A stretch of DNA of 64,000 bases from Alphaproteobacteria bacterium (GCA_030054175.1 JASGCM010000001.1:231653-295652); one strand, 5' to 3'. Counted from the stretch's first letter, positions 17,518 through 27,659 are shown. Notes: generated from the letters alone by a model not told the origin. A program made the numbers and translations.

Positions 17518-18243
17518 TCAATGCCCCCCGCCGGTTTGACCTGCAGCGATGAAGCCTGGCACCCGCGTGCGCCGTTCCACGAGTGCAAACACGCGATTGA
17601 CGGCAAAGGCTGACGCGGCATACAGCGCCGTGACGGCCAAATAGATTTCGATCCCGCGCGAGGTTTCCTCCTGCGCCTGCATGGCAAACATGGTGAGTTC
17701 GGCAATGGACACGGCAAAAGCCACTGAAGAATTTTTCAGCAAGTTCATCGACTCAGAGGTCAGCGGCGGCAAAATGATCCGTAAAGCCATGGGCATGAGC
17801 ACATAGCGGTACGACTGCCAAGTGGTGAGCCCCATCGCCATGGCTGCATAGCGCTGGCCACGCGGCAAAGCCCCAATGCCCGCCCTGACCTGCTCAGCGA
17901 TGCGGGCCGATGTAAAGAACCCCAAACCCAGCACCACCAGTAAAAAGCCGGGAAACTGCTGCATGGGCGGAAACAGCCGGGGCAGCACAAAATACCAAAG
18001 GAATATCTGCACCAACAAGGGAATGTTGCGAAAGAGCTCGACCCAGACATGGGCCAGACGGCTCAGCCAAGGGCTGTTGGGCAGGGTACGAAATACCCCC
18101 ACGCCCAAACCAAACAACATGGCCACGACCCAGGCACAAGCCGCGACAGACAGCGTCCAGCCCCAAGCCTCGAACATCCATTCGAGGTAGGTGCGGCCGC
18201 CGCCGTCGTCTTGGAGAAATACAGCCCAGTCCCAAAACATCAA
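17518..18243 (-). CDS. gltJ: Glutamate/aspartate ABC transporter permease GltJ
   Basis: A 241-residue permease of the polar amino acid ABC family. It has a hydrophobic N-terminal helix (WGWTLSVAACAWVVAMLFGLGVG), the family segment VELFRNIPLLVQIFLWYFVLP, and an EAA loop (AEQVRAGIGALPRGQRYAAMA). It partners GltK. It lies between gltI (12 bases) and gltK (3 bases) in one transcription unit. Confidence 0.91.
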   Translation of the reverse strand: MMFWDWAVFLQDDGGGRTYLEWMFEAWGWTLSVAACAWVVAMLFGLGVGVFRTLPNSPWLSRLAHVWVELFRNIPLLVQIFLWYFVLPRLFPPMQQFPGFLLVVLGLGFFTSARIAEQVRAGIGALPRGQRYAAMAMGLTTWQSYRYVLMPMALRIILPPLTSESMNLLKNSSVAFAVSIAELTMFAMQAQEETSRGIEIYLAVTALYAASAFAVNRVFALVERRTRVPGFIAAGQTGGGH

Positions 18244-18255
18244 AGTGGCCGCTTT

Positions 18256-19152
18256 TTATTTTTTGACGTAGTCTTCCATGGGCTTGTCGTTCAGACCGGC
18301 CCAAGCCGCCTTGGTGATGTCGCTGGCGGGCAAGCCGACTCGGGTGTTCTTGGGCGGAATGGGCTGGACAAACCACTTGTCGTAGATCTTGGCCAACTCG
18401 CCGCTTTGGGCCAGTCCACGGATGGTGTCATCGGCGACTTTCTTGAACGCCGGGTCGTCTTTGCGCATCATGATGGCGATGGGCTCGACCGACAACACTT
18501 CACCAACGATGCGGAAATCACCCGGGTTTTTGGCGCTGGCAATGTTACCCGCCAAGATTTGGCCGTCCATCACAAAGGCGTCGGCACGTCCCGACTCGAG
18601 CAATAGGAAACTCTCGGCGTGGTCTTTGCCATAAACCTCTTTGAAGTCAACGCCGGCACCGCGCTCGTGGCGACGAAGGTGCTGCACCGAAGTGGTCCCA
18701 GTGGTGGTGGCGACGTTTTTGCCGTTGAGCTGGTTGATCGAGGTGATGCCCGAGTTGGCTTTCACGGCGATGCGCACCTCTTCCACGTAGGTGGTGACTG
18801 CAAAAGACACATCACGCTGGCGGGCAGCATTGTTGGTGGTCGAGCCACACTCGATGTCCACCGTGCCGTTTTGGGTCAGCGGGATGCGGTTTTGGGAGGT
18901 GACCGAAACATAGTTGGTTTGCAGCTTGCGACCCACGGCCTTTTCAGCCTGCTCGATGATGCGCTGGCAAATCTCGACGTGGTAGCCGGCGTACTTGCCG
19001 TCGCCCAAGGTGTAGGACAAAGCACCGGAAGAGTCGCGCACACCCATGGTGATGGTGCCCGATGCCTTGACTTTTTCAAGGGTGTTGGCCGAGGCGACAA
19101 AAGGGGTGGCCAGCAGGGCAGCGCAAGCCAGGGACAAAAGCTGCTTTTTCAT
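18256..19152 (-). CDS. gltI: Periplasmic glutamate/aspartate-binding protein
   Basis: A 298-residue family 3 solute-binding protein. It has a Sec signal peptide (MKKQLLSLACAALLATPFVASA, about 22 residues) and the ligand-binding lobes (GTITMGVRDSSGALSYT, VDIECGSTTNN, ESFLLLESGRADAFVMDG) that closely resemble GltI/BztA-type receptors. It captures acidic amino acids in the periplasm. It is first in the operon, with GAGG nine bases before the ATG. It is divergent from panC across a 156-base gap. Confidence 0.93.
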   Translation of the reverse strand: MKKQLLSLACAALLATPFVASANTLEKVKASGTITMGVRDSSGALSYTLGDGKYAGYHVEICQRIIEQAEKAVGRKLQTNYVSVTSQNRIPLTQNGTVDIECGSTTNNAARQRDVSFAVTTYVEEVRIAVKANSGITSINQLNGKNVATTTGTTSVQHLRRHERGAGVDFKEVYGKDHAESFLLLESGRADAFVMDGQILAGNIASAKNPGDFRIVGEVLSVEPIAIMMRKDDPAFKKVADDTIRGLAQSGELAKIYDKWFVQPIPPKNTRVGLPASDITKAAWAGLNDKPMEDYVKK

Positions 19153-19308
19153 CTTAAAAACCTCATGGATAAGAGCAAAATCCCATCTTAAACCAAAAAC
19201 AAAGGTTTGAGTATGAAGGGCCGACTCGACTCAAGGTCAATCCGAGCTGGCCCCAGGGTTTCCCCTGAAATCGCTTGAGCATCGGGTAGCATTCACAGCC
19301 CCAAGACC

Positions 19309-20154
19309 ATGAAAATCGTTCACACCCTCAAAGAATTGCGCCAGGCCTTCGAACCGGTCCAAGCGCGCGTGCTGGTTCCCACCATGGGCAATCTGCATGA
19401 AGGCCATTTGCGGCTGATCGACACCGCGCGCCGCCACGGCCAGCAGGTGGTGGCCAGCATCTTCGTCAACCGGCTGCAATTCGCCCCGAACGAAGACTTT
19501 GACCGCTACCCACGCACCCTGGAGCGCGATTGCGAACTGTTGGCCGGTCGTGGCTGCGATCTGGTCTTCGCACCGACCGAGGGCGAGCTCTATCCCCTGC
19601 CACAGTCCTACAAGGTCCACCCCGACCCGGTGTTGGCCAATATCTTGGAGGCGCACTTCCGACCCGGATTTTTCACTGGGGTGTGCACGGTGGTCATGAA
19701 GCTGCTAGGTTGTGTCCAACCCGATGTAGCGGTCTTTGGTCAAAAAGACTACCAGCAGTGGCGCATTATCGAGCGCATGGTGCATCAATTCGCTCTGCCT
19801 ACTCGCATCGTGGGTGAGCCCACCTGCCGGGCTGACGATGGATTGGCGCTGAGCTCGCGCAACGGCTACCTGAGTCCACCAGAGCGGGCGCAAGCAATTG
19901 AGCTTTACGCACAACTGCGCGCCATTGCTCAAGCGGTGCAAACCGCCCCAGCCGGCCGCCTTGACATGCAGGCACTGGAACACAAGGCCACTATGGCGCT
20001 ACAAACCAACGGCTGGCAAGTGGACTACATCACGCTGCGCCGCCGCATGGATTTGTTGCCACCGACCCCAGATGAGTCCATTTTGGGCCAAAGCGTGGTG
20101 CTGGCCGCCGCGCGACTGGGCGCCACCCGGCTGATCGACAACCTGGAAGTCTGA
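19309..20154 (+). CDS. panC: Pantothenate synthetase
   Basis: Joins pantoate and beta-alanine with ATP to give pantothenate, a CoA precursor; cytoplasmic. The HIGH-type nucleotide motif is [11 protein letters not shown] (about 24-34), FGQKDYQQW binds ATP/pantoate, and [12 protein letters not shown] is the KMSKS-like loop. It is 281 residues, matching E. coli PanC (283). panB and panD are not in the window. A strong hairpin terminator follows immediately. No convincing Shine-Dalgarno precedes the ATG. Confidence 0.95.
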   Translation: MKIVHTLKELRQAFEPVQARVLVPTMGNLHEGHLRLIDTARRHGQQVVASIFVNRLQFAPNEDFDRYPRTLERDCELLAGRGCDLVFAPTEGELYPLPQSYKVHPDPVLANILEAHFRPGFFTGVCTVVMKLLGCVQPDVAVFGQKDYQQWRIIERMVHQFALPTRIVGEPTCRADDGLALSSRNGYLSPPERAQAIELYAQLRAIAQAVQTAPAGRLDMQALEHKATMALQTNGWQVDYITLRRRMDLLPPTPDESILGQSVVLAAARLGATRLIDNLEV

Positions 20155-20160
20155 GCACCG

Positions 20161-20186
20161 CACTCGCCCAGACGGGCGAGTGTTTT
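20161..20186 (+). terminator. Rho-independent terminator of panC
   Basis: A 9-bp perfect stem CACTCGCCC / GGGCGAGTG with loop AGAC and a following TTTT. It begins 7 bases after the panC stop and lies at the 3' end of the convergent icmF gene. Confidence 0.88.
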
Positions 20187-23100
20187 CACATATTGCGGCG
20201 GTACTGGCCACCCACCTCGAACAATGCGTGGGTGATCTGACCCAATGAGCAGCAACGCACTGCGTCCATCAGAGCTTCGAACACATTGCCGTTTTCGATC
20301 ACAGCCTGCTTGAGTCGCGCGAGCTGCACCGGTGCCTGATCGGCCTGCCGAGCGTGGAAATCGCGCAGTCGCTTGAGCTGGCTTTGTTTTTCTTCCTCGG
20401 TGCTGCGGGCCAATTCCAGCGCTTCGGGGACCGGGTCACCTTTGGGATTTCGGAAGGTGTTGACGCCGATGATGGGGTACTCGCCGGTGTGCTTGAGCAT
20501 CTCATAGTGCATGCTCTCGTCTTGAATGCGGCCACGTTGGTAGCCGGTCTCCATGGCGCCCAAAACACCGCCGCGCTCGGCGATGCGGTCGAACTCAACC
20601 AGCACGGCTTCTTCGACCAACTCGGTGAGTTCGTCGATGATGAACGCCCCTTGGTTGGGGTTCTCGTTTTTGGCCAAGCCCCATTCGCGATTGATGATCA
20701 GCTGTATGGCCATGGCCCGACGCACCGAGTCTTCGGTGGGGGTGGTGATGGCCTCATCAAAGGCGTTGGTGTGCAAGCTGTTGCAGTTGTCGTAGATGGC
20801 GATCAAGGCTTGCAGCGTGGTGCGGATGTCGTTGAACTGAATTTCCTGCGCGTGCAGGCTGCGGCCACTGGTTTGGATGTGGTACTTGAGCTTTTGGCTG
20901 CGTTCGTTGGCACCGTACTTCTCTTTCATGGCCACCGACCAGATGCGTCGCGCCACGCGGCCCAACACGGTGTACTCAGGATCCATGCCGTTGCTGAAGA
21001 AGAAGGACAGGTTGGGCGCAAAATCGTCGATGTGCATGCCACGCGCCAAGTAGGCTTCCACAAAAGTGAAGCCGTTGGAGAGCGTGAACGCCAATTGGCT
21101 GATGGGGTTGGCCCCGGCCTCGGCGATGTGATAACCGCTGATCGACACACTGTAGAAGTTGCGCACCTGATGGTGAACAAAATACTCGGCGATGTCGCCC
21201 ATCACCTTCAGGCTGAATTCGGTGCTGAACAGACAGGTGTTCTGACCTTGATCTTCCTTGAGGATGTCCGCCTGCACAGTTCCACGCACGTTTTGCAGCA
21301 CCCAGGCCTTGATTTTGGCCGTTTCAGTGTCGGTGGGCTCGCGGCCGTTGTTGGCCTTGAACTTGGCGACTTGCTGATCGATGGCGGTGTTCATGAACAT
21401 CGCCAAAATGGTCGGTGCCGGGCCGTTGATGGTCATCGATACGCTGGTGGCCGGGTCGCACAGGTCAAAACCATCGTAGAGCACCTTGAGGTCATCCAGG
21501 GTGGCGATGCTCACGCCCGAATTGCCCACCTTGCCGTAGATGTCGGGGCGCTCGTCGGGTTCGTGGCCGTACAGAGTGACCGAGTCAAAGGCCGTGGACA
21601 GGCGCTTGGCTGGCATTCCTTCAGAGAGGAGTTTGAACCGGAGGTTGGTCCTGAAGGCATCGCCTTCGCCAGCAAACATGCGTGTCGGGTCTTCGTTCTC
21701 GCGTTTGAAGGCGAAAGTCCCGGCGGTGTAAGGGTAGCTGCCGGGGACGTTTTCCAGCATCAACCACTTCAGGCGCTCGCCGTCATCCTCGTAGCGCGGC
21801 AGAGCGACTTTGCGGATCTTGTTGCCGCTGAGCGTGGTGTGGATGAGCGCTGTGCGGATTTCCTTGTCGCGAATTTTCACCACGTACTCGTCGCCGGCGT
21901 AGGCCTGTTGCATGTCATCCCACTGAGCCAATAATTTGCGTTCGGCCGCGCCCAAATACTGCTCGCGACTGGCCGCCAGATCCAGGGCCGCCTCGCTGGC
22001 CTTGGGTTTGTCGGGCTTGCTCTCGGCCAGCATGCGGGCAGCGGCGCGCAATTGCTGGATCTCGCGAGCCAAAGCGGCTTGCTGGGCGACGCGCTTTTTG
22101 TAGCCGCGCACGGTGTCGGAAATCTCGGCCAGGTAACGTGTGCGTGCAGAAGGGACGATGACAATTTGCTGGGTGCTGTGACGGTTGCTGACCAGAGGCA
22201 ATCGGCCCTCTTTCAAGGGCAAGCCCAGTTCACGCAAACGCGGGGCCAGGGCTTGAAACAGCGCGGTCACGCCATCATCGTTGAAGCGGGCCGCCATGGT
22301 GCCGAAAACCGGCATCTGCTCGGTGGGTGTAGTCCAGGCCTCTTTGTTGCGCTGGAACTGCTTGGCCACGTCGCGCTGCGCATCGGCGGCACCCTTGCGG
22401 TCGAATTTGTTGATGGCGACGAACTCGGCAAAGTCGAGCATGTCGATTTTTTCGAGCTGACTGGCTGCGCCGAACTCGGGCGTCATGACATACACCGGAA
22501 CATCGACGTGCGGCACGATGGCTGCATCCCCCTGCCCGATGCCCGAGGTCTCGACCACCACCAAGTCAAAACCGGCACATTGGGCGGCAACGATCACATC
22601 GGGAAGGGCGGCGCTGATTTCACTGCCAAAGTCACGCGTGGCCAGGCTGCGCATGAAGACGCGCGGGCCCTGGCTCCAGGGGCCGATGGCGTTCATGCGG
22701 ATGCGGTCACCCAGTAAAGCGCCGCCGCTTTTGCGACGCGAGGGGTCGATGGAGATCACGGCCACGCGCAGGCGGTCGTCTTGATCCAGGCGCAAACGCC
22801 GCACCAGCTCGTCGGTCAGCGAAGACTTGCCGGCGCCACCGGTGCCGGTAATGCCCAGCACGGGTGCCTTGTGTTGTTTCGCTTGCTGGCGCATAGCGGC
22901 CAGCAAATCGGGGTCAGCTTGACCATTCTCCAGCGCCGTCATCAGTTGCGCCAGACGGCGCCAAGCCAATGCGTCGTGACCCTGTATGTCTTTGAGATGT
23001 TTGGGCGCGTGCGAGGACAAATCCTGGTCGCAGCGCATGATCATCTCGCCGATCATGCCCTGCAAGCCCATGCGTTGGCCATCTTCAGGGGTGTAGATGC

Positions 23101-23479
23101 GCGCCACGCCGTAGTCGTGCAATTCCCGAATCTCGGCCGGCACGATGACGCCACCGCCACCGCCAAACACTTGAATGTGGGCCCCGCCGCGCTGGCGCAA
23201 CAAATCCACCATGTACTTGAAGTACTCGACGTGGCCGCCTTGGTATGAGCTGACGGCAATGCCTTGAGCGTCTTCTTGCAAGGCGGCGGTCACAACCTCG
23301 TCGACCGAACGGTTGTGACCCAGATGGATCACCTCGGCACCCATGCTTTGCAATATGCGACGCATGATGTTGATGGCTGCGTCGTGACCGTCAAACAAAC
23401 TGGCGGCGGTGACAAAACGCACCTTGTTCTTGGGTCGGTAATTGGCCAGGGCTTGGTACTCGGCGGACAGGTCGGTCAT
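20186..23479 (-). CDS. icmF: Fused isobutyryl-CoA mutase IcmF
   Basis: A 1097-residue adenosylcobalamin enzyme that interconverts isobutyryl-CoA and n-butyryl-CoA and carries its own G-protein chaperone. Domains in order: B12-binding ([15 protein letters not shown] near 29-43; the conserved DGHD includes the cobalt-ligand His), a MeaI-type GTPase ([13 protein letters not shown] near 213-225), a linker, and the mutase TIM barrel (about 560-1097, with [15 protein letters not shown]). The tripartite order and length are diagnostic against ordinary methylmalonyl-CoA mutase. No partner gene is adjacent. A perfect palindrome lies 58-81 bases upstream of the ATG and could be its operator. Confidence 0.95.
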   Translation of the reverse strand: MTDLSAEYQALANYRPKNKVRFVTAASLFDGHDAAINIMRRILQSMGAEVIHLGHNRSVDEVVTAALQEDAQGIAVSSYQGGHVEYFKYMVDLLRQRGGAHIQVFGGGGGVIVPAEIRELHDYGVARIYTPEDGQRMGLQGMIGEMIMRCDQDLSSHAPKHLKDIQGHDALAWRRLAQLMTALENGQADPDLLAAMRQQAKQHKAPVLGITGTGGAGKSSLTDELVRRLRLDQDDRLRVAVISIDPSRRKSGGALLGDRIRMNAIGPWSQGPRVFMRSLATRDFGSEISAALPDVIVAAQCAGFDLVVVETSGIGQGDAAIVPHVDVPVYVMTPEFGAASQLEKIDMLDFAEFVAINKFDRKGAADAQRDVAKQFQRNKEAWTTPTEQMPVFGTMAARFNDDGVTALFQALAPRLRELGLPLKEGRLPLVSNRHSTQQIVIVPSARTRYLAEISDTVRGYKKRVAQQAALAREIQQLRAAARMLAESKPDKPKASEAALDLAASREQYLGAAERKLLAQWDDMQQAYAGDEYVVKIRDKEIRTALIHTTLSGNKIRKVALPRYEDDGERLKWLMLENVPGSYPYTAGTFAFKRENEDPTRMFAGEGDAFRTNLRFKLLSEGMPAKRLSTAFDSVTLYGHEPDERPDIYGKVGNSGVSIATLDDLKVLYDGFDLCDPATSVSMTINGPAPTILAMFMNTAIDQQVAKFKANNGREPTDTETAKIKAWVLQNVRGTVQADILKEDQGQNTCLFSTEFSLKVMGDIAEYFVHHQVRNFYSVSISGYHIAEAGANPISQLAFTLSNGFTFVEAYLARGMHIDDFAPNLSFFFSNGMDPEYTVLGRVARRIWSVAMKEKYGANERSQKLKYHIQTSGRSLHAQEIQFNDIRTTLQALIAIYDNCNSLHTNAFDEAITTPTEDSVRRAMAIQLIINREWGLAKNENPNQGAFIIDELTELVEEAVLVEFDRIAERGGVLGAMETGYQRGRIQDESMHYEMLKHTGEYPIIGVNTFRNPKGDPVPEALELARSTEEEKQSQLKRLRDFHARQADQAPVQLARLKQAVIENGNVFEALMDAVRCCSLGQITHALFEVGGQYRRNM

Positions 23480-23536
23480 GCTCGTTGCTCCATGGGATCA
23501 GCCAACCATTTTGCGACAGGGTCAGGCCAAATCCAA

Positions 23537-23560
23537 ATTGACGTTTACGTAAACGTCAAT
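23537..23560. promoter_or_regulatory. Perfect 24-bp palindrome upstream of icmF, probable operator
   Basis: Both arms read ATTGACGTTTAC toward the centre, and the palindrome is perfect over 24 bases. It contains TTGACG, which resembles a -35 box on either strand. Sites of this ACGTTTACGTAAACGT type are associated with regulators of branched-chain amino acid and acyl-CoA catabolism (MerR-family LiuR or TetR-like). That assignment is from memory and tentative. Confidence 0.7.
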
Positions 23561-23587
23561 CATAAGGGATATGATTTGGTTTTGCCA

Positions 23588-23636
23588 GAAAAAACCCCCC
23601 AAGGGACGACCCAATCAAAAGGCCGGTCTTGGGGGT
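23588..23636 (-). terminator. Rho-independent terminator of the dctPQM operon
   Basis: On the minus strand, ACCCCCAAG (from 23636-23628) pairs with CTTGGGGGGT (23603-23594) around a loop of about 24 bases. A T-run (complement of 23588-23594) follows. It lies 22 bases beyond the dctM stop and separates the TRAP operon from icmF. Confidence 0.8.
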
Positions 23637-23657
23637 CAACGGAGAACTTACTTTGGC

Positions 23658-25628
23658 TTACTTGCCGTAGAGGTAGTTTGGCAACCACAGGGTCAGGCTG
23701 GGCCAGAGGTACATCAACACCATGCACAGGATGACGATGAGCATGTAAGGCATCATGCCGGCAAAGATCTGGTTGATGGTCACATGCGGTGGCGAAACTC
23801 CCTTCAGGTAGAAAGCTGACATGGCCACAGGTGGTGACAGGAAAGCGGCCTGCAAGTTCACGAATACCAAAACCCCCCACAGGATGGGATCGATCTGGAA
23901 GTGCGCCAACAGGGGCAAGAAGATGGGGACAAAGATCACGATGATCTCGGTCCACTCCAGGGGCCAACCCAGGATGAAAATCACCGCCTGCGAAAGCAGC
24001 AGGAACTGGATGGGCGAGAGGTTGAGACTCATCACCCACTCCTCCACCAGGCGCTGACCACCCAGGATCGCGAACACTGCCGAAAACAGGGCCGACCCAA
24101 CGAACAACCAGCACACCATCGAGGTGGTCTTGGCGGTGAGGAATACGGCCTCCTTGATGCGCTGGAAAGTCAGGGTACGAGCTTGCCAAGCCATCAGGAA
24201 GGCACCGGCAGCCCCGACCGCAGCGGATTCTGTGGCGGTGGTGATGCCAAACAAAATCACACCCAACACCACCAAGGTCAGCACGGTCAGAGGCATGACC
24301 GAGCGCACCAGCATATCGAGAATCTCAAACTGCTCGGCATCGAACTCCTTGTAGTACCAAATCAGCAGACCCAGCACGAATAAGCAGGTGATGGCAAAAC
24401 CCGTATAAAAAGACTCGGGCACCGGCTCTTGCGTGGGAGGCGGTGGCGCGTCATCGGCGCCCATGGCCTGCAATGGTTCGTCTTCGCCCGAACCAGGCGG
24501 TGCTTGCACCCCATCGGCTTGGGCTCCGGGAGGCAATTGGACACCATCCGCGGCGGCACCCGGCGGCTCCTGAAGCCCTGAGTCAGACGCACCCGGCGGC
24601 TCCTGAACGCCACCATTGGAGGACAGGGATCCTTGGATATCGGATGCGCTGGCGGGCGGTTCTTGGACGCCGCCGGATGAAGCAGGAGCCTCGGTTTTTT
24701 GGGTCGCGACCACAGCCGGCTCGGCGTCTGGTTGTGAATGAATGACCACGTACCACCAAACCGCACCCAGACTGACGACGGCCAACCATAAAGGCACCAA
24801 CGCAGTCAAAAGACTTTGCAACATCAAGCCCCAACCCAACTTCATCTGATGGGTGCTGGCTGCGCTGGCTTTGCCTGGTGCTAAGCTGGCCTTGAACAAA
24901 GCGGGCAGCATGCGTTGAGAATACAAATCTGCAACGGTCTGGACCCAAGGGCGAATCGGAGCCTGGAGTTGCTCGAGGGGCAACTTGGGTGCGACTTTGG
25001 GGTTGATGAGCACCCAACCAATCACGTAGACCAAGTAAAGGAAGGCAAGGAAAAAGCCAGGGAACATGGCAGCGGCGTACAGTTTCACCACCGACTGGCC
25101 GGCCACGGCTGCGTAGACGATGATCATCACTGAGGGCGGAATCAAGATGCCCAGAGTGCCTCCAGCGGTGATCACACCTGAGGCCAAGCGCGTGTCATAG
25201 CCGGCATTGAGCATGGGCCGCATGGCGATCACACCCATTAGCACCACCACAGCCCCCACCAACCCCGAAGCGATGCCCCAGAAGGTACAAATCACCAAGG
25301 TTGTGACAGCCAATGAGCCCGGCAAACGACGGAAGGCCAACTGAACGCTGTGGAACATGCGGTCGACCAAGGCGCCGCGCTCCATGATGTAGCCCATGAG
25401 CACGAACAAAGGAATCGACAACAGGGTATCGTTGGTCATGGCCCCGAAGGTGCGCTGAACCATCAGGTTGAAAATTTTGTTGTCGAGCCAAGGCTGAGAC
25501 GGATCGTAAAAGGCAGCAAAGCCAAAGCCCATGCCCAAACCCATCAGGGTGAAGGCGGTGGGGAACCCCATCAAGATCACCACCACGACCAGACACAGCA
25601 TGGTCAAACCCAGTGCGGGATCGCTCAT
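23658..25628 (-). CDS. dctM: TRAP transporter large permease (DctM) with repeat-containing insert
   Basis: A 656-residue TRAP large membrane subunit, the sodium-coupled transport channel. Multiple hydrophobic helices flank family segments such as GVIAMRPMLNAGYDTRLASGVITAGGTLGILIPPS-type and FGITTATESAAVGAAGAF. Typical DctM is about 430 residues. The excess is a central insert at about 305-405, rich in Pro, Gly, Ala and Gln and built of 11-residue repeats of the type GVQEPPGASDS. At DNA level this is a near-perfect 33-base tandem repeat at about 24480-24665. The insert lies between two transmembrane regions. dctQ overlaps by 4 bases. Confidence 0.92.
   Translation of the reverse strand: MSDPALGLTMLCLVVVVILMGFPTAFTLMGLGMGFGFAAFYDPSQPWLDNKIFNLMVQRTFGAMTNDTLLSIPLFVLMGYIMERGALVDRMFHSVQLAFRRLPGSLAVTTLVICTFWGIASGLVGAVVVLMGVIAMRPMLNAGYDTRLASGVITAGGTLGILIPPSVMIIVYAAVAGQSVVKLYAAAMFPGFFLAFLYLVYVIGWVLINPKVAPKLPLEQLQAPIRPWVQTVADLYSQRMLPALFKASLAPGKASAASTHQMKLGWGLMLQSLLTALVPLWLAVVSLGAVWWYVVIHSQPDAEPAVVATQKTEAPASSGGVQEPPASASDIQGSLSSNGGVQEPPGASDSGLQEPPGAAADGVQLPPGAQADGVQAPPGSGEDEPLQAMGADDAPPPPTQEPVPESFYTGFAITCLFVLGLLIWYYKEFDAEQFEILDMLVRSVMPLTVLTLVVLGVILFGITTATESAAVGAAGAFLMAWQARTLTFQRIKEAVFLTAKTTSMVCWLFVGSALFSAVFAILGGQRLVEEWVMSLNLSPIQFLLLSQAVIFILGWPLEWTEIIVIFVPIFLPLLAHFQIDPILWGVLVFVNLQAAFLSPPVAMSAFYLKGVSPPHVTINQIFAGMMPYMLIVILCMVLMYLWPSLTLWLPNYLYGK
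24477..24665. repeat. Tandem 33-base repeats within dctM
   Basis: The 19-base unit start GCACCCGGCGGCTCCTGAA occurs at 24556 and again at 24589, and weaker copies extend on either side. Translated on the minus strand, each unit gives VQEPPG or a variant (LQEPPG, VQLPPG, VQAPPG) plus five linker residues. The period is 33 bases, keeping the frame if copy number changes. Confidence 0.8.
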
Positions 25629-26287
25629 CGTTGACCTCCACCGGTGGCGCGCTGGTGCGCTGATTCTTCGATCTGTTTGGCTTTGGCGATGGCCTCGGCA
25701 CGGGCCTCCTCGTCGACATAAGTACTGCTGGCCAATTGTTGCTCGACGACGTCGATTTCATTGGCGTCTTTCATGCGCTCGAGCCACTCGCCAGTGCGCA
25801 GACAGACCACGCAACGAAGCACTTCGGCCAAGCCCTGCAACAAAACGATGGCACCTGCCACAGGTATCACGCTCTTGAACGGGTACAGGGGCAGTGGATC
25901 GGCGTTGAAAGTCTGTTCGTTGATGGCCCAAGAATCGGCGGCGTAGGTGTAACCGGCATAAGTCAAGGCAATCACACCAGGAAAGAAAAAGATGATGTAG
26001 AGCACCAGATCCAACGAGGCCTGGGTGCGCGGCTTGGCGCTTCCATAAAAAAAGTCGCCGCGCACATGACCGCCCTGACTCAGGGTGTATGCCCCGCCCA
26101 TCATGAACAGGGTGCCGTACATCATGTTGCTGGCATCAAAAATCCAAGCCGTCGGGGCATTGAGCGCATAGCGCTTGAACACCTCGATGACCACCATCAG
26201 CATCAGGGCCACGATCAGCCAGGCGAAGGCTTTGCCCACCCAGGTGCTGATGCGGTCTGCCGTTAAAAGCAGGTTTTGCACAGACAT
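25625..26287 (-). CDS. dctQ: TRAP transporter small permease (DctQ)
   Basis: A 220-residue small TRAP membrane subunit with four hydrophobic segments (for example FAWLIVALMLMVVIEVFKRYAL and ASLDLVLYIIFFFPGVIALTYAGYTY). A charged C-terminal tail of about 60 residues (RAEAIAKAKQIEESAHQR) follows. It pairs with DctM and its stop overlaps the dctM start (ATGA). A hairpin between dctP and dctQ should lower its expression relative to the binding protein. Confidence 0.9.
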   Translation of the reverse strand: MSVQNLLLTADRISTWVGKAFAWLIVALMLMVVIEVFKRYALNAPTAWIFDASNMMYGTLFMMGGAYTLSQGGHVRGDFFYGSAKPRTQASLDLVLYIIFFFPGVIALTYAGYTYAADSWAINEQTFNADPLPLYPFKSVIPVAGAIVLLQGLAEVLRCVVCLRTGEWLERMKDANEIDVVEQQLASSTYVDEEARAEAIAKAKQIEESAHQRATGGGQR

Positions 26288-26319
26288 TTTGGTAAACCAA
26301 CGTAAAGTTGAATGGATTC

Positions 26320-26352
26320 AAAAAAAAATGCCCACCCAGAGCCCCGGGTGGG
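26320..26352 (-). terminator. Intra-operon hairpin with T-run between dctP and dctQ
   Basis: On the minus strand, CCCACCC (26352-26346) pairs with GGGTGGG (26337-26331) over an 8-base loop. It is followed closely by a run of eight or nine T (complement of 26320-26328). It lies 29 bases after dctP and probably terminates part of the transcripts, giving an excess of binding protein over permease. Confidence 0.8.
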
Positions 26353-26381
26353 TCTTTGATTCGAGAGCCTGAATTACACGA

Positions 26382-27491
26382 TCAGGCTTTTTTCTTGGCG
26401 AAATAGTGATTGTAGGCCATCTTGAAGTCGACCATGTAGTCGTTTTGCCATTGACCGGCTCGGGCAGCGTAAGCACGCTGGGACTCGAGCACCTTTTTGA
26501 ACAGTGCGTTCTCGCCGGCTTTCTTGTTGATGACTTTGTCCCAAGCGGCCAACTGCGCGCGCAACACCGAGTCAGGGGTTTTGTAGAACTTGATACCCTG
26601 CTTCTTCATCTCTTCATAGTCCTTCGAATTGCGATCAATCGCTTTCCAGGACATGTCGGCGGAAGACGCTTGCACGGCCACATCGATGATGGTGCGCAGT
26701 TCGGCAGGCAAGCCGTTGAGCTTGGTCTTGTTGAACAGGATTTCGAACTGTTCACCCGACTGGTGAAAGCTTTGCAACATACAGTTCTTGACCACATCGG
26801 GGAAGCCCAGCACGCGGTCGGAAGTGGCGTTGTTGAACTCGGCCGCATCGATGAGGCCACGGTCAAGCGCAGGGACGATCTCGCCACCGGGCAAGGGGTT
26901 GACGGCGGTGCCCATTTCGGTGAACACATCCACGGCCAGTCCCACGGTACGAAACTTCAGGCCCTTCATGTCTTCCACTTTGGCCACGGGCTTCTTGAAC
27001 CAACCCAGGGGCTGGGTGGGCATGGGCCCGTAGAGATAAGAGACGACATCGATGTTGAGCGAGGCGTAAATTTCTTCCAGCAGGGCCTTGCCACCGCCGT
27101 AGTTGTGCCAAGCCAGAACCATGTTGGGATCCATGCCAAAGGCCGGGCCCGATCCCCACAGGGCCAGCGCCGAGTTCTTGCCGTAGTGGTAAGCCACCAC
27201 GCCGTGGCCACCATCAAGAGTGCCCTTGTTCACAGCGTCGAGCAACTGGAATGCGGGCACCACAGCACCAGCAGGCAGCACTTCAATCTTCAAACGGCCA
27301 GCAGCCATGTCATTGACACGCTTGGAAAAGTCGTTGGCATATTCGTGGAAAATGTCCTTGGCGGGCCAGGTACTCTGGAAACGCAGCGACACGGTTTGAG
27401 CGCGCGACACCATGGGGGCGCTCATCGCACCTGCGGCAATGGCGGCACCCTTGAGCATGCTGCGGCGGGCGGTTTTCTTTTGCTCGGACAT
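26382..27491 (-). CDS. dctP: TRAP transporter periplasmic substrate-binding protein (DctP family)
   Basis: A 369-residue DctP-type receptor. The N-terminus has a twin-arginine-like signal (KKTARRSMLKGAAIAAGAMSAPMVSRA), suggesting export by Tat. The body has the DctP landmarks RFQSTWPAKD, LKIEVLPAGAVVPAFQLLDAV, LKFRTVGLAVDVFTEMG and the ligand-arginine region. The overall similarity is to the TakP/alpha-keto acid branch, so a 2-oxo acid or similar organic acid is the best guess. It heads the dctP-dctQ-dctM operon. Confidence 0.9.
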   Translation of the reverse strand: MSEQKKTARRSMLKGAAIAAGAMSAPMVSRAQTVSLRFQSTWPAKDIFHEYANDFSKRVNDMAAGRLKIEVLPAGAVVPAFQLLDAVNKGTLDGGHGVVAYHYGKNSALALWGSGPAFGMDPNMVLAWHNYGGGKALLEEIYASLNIDVVSYLYGPMPTQPLGWFKKPVAKVEDMKGLKFRTVGLAVDVFTEMGTAVNPLPGGEIVPALDRGLIDAAEFNNATSDRVLGFPDVVKNCMLQSFHQSGEQFEILFNKTKLNGLPAELRTIIDVAVQASSADMSWKAIDRNSKDYEEMKKQGIKFYKTPDSVLRAQLAAWDKVINKKAGENALFKKVLESQRAYAARAGQWQNDYMVDFKMAYNHYFAKKKA

Positions 27492-27625
27492 TTGAACTCC
27501 TGTAAATGACTTAAGAAATCGGGTTTTTCACCCGAATTTTCGAGATGAGGATGAATTCTTGTCCATCCACGGCCAGCACATAGAGGGTAAACCCTTGGCG
27601 TGGGGTTATTGGGAGAATTGGAGGA

Positions 27626-27659
27626 AATTGGGGTCAGAAATTGGGGTCAGACCCCAATT
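27626..27659. repeat. Dispersed palindromic repeat, locus 3 (GGGGTC family)
   Basis: A half copy (AATTGGGGTCA at 27626-27636) is followed by a full palindrome with core GGGGTCAGACCCC (27639-27659). It sits between the divergent dctP and CsoR-like genes, 55 bases before the latter's ATG. Confidence 0.88.

Noticed and set aside
20354..21934. Long plus-strand reading frame opposite icmF (526 codons)
   Set aside because: The minus-strand IcmF is a complete recognised enzyme; the opposite frame is an artefact of high G+C codon use.
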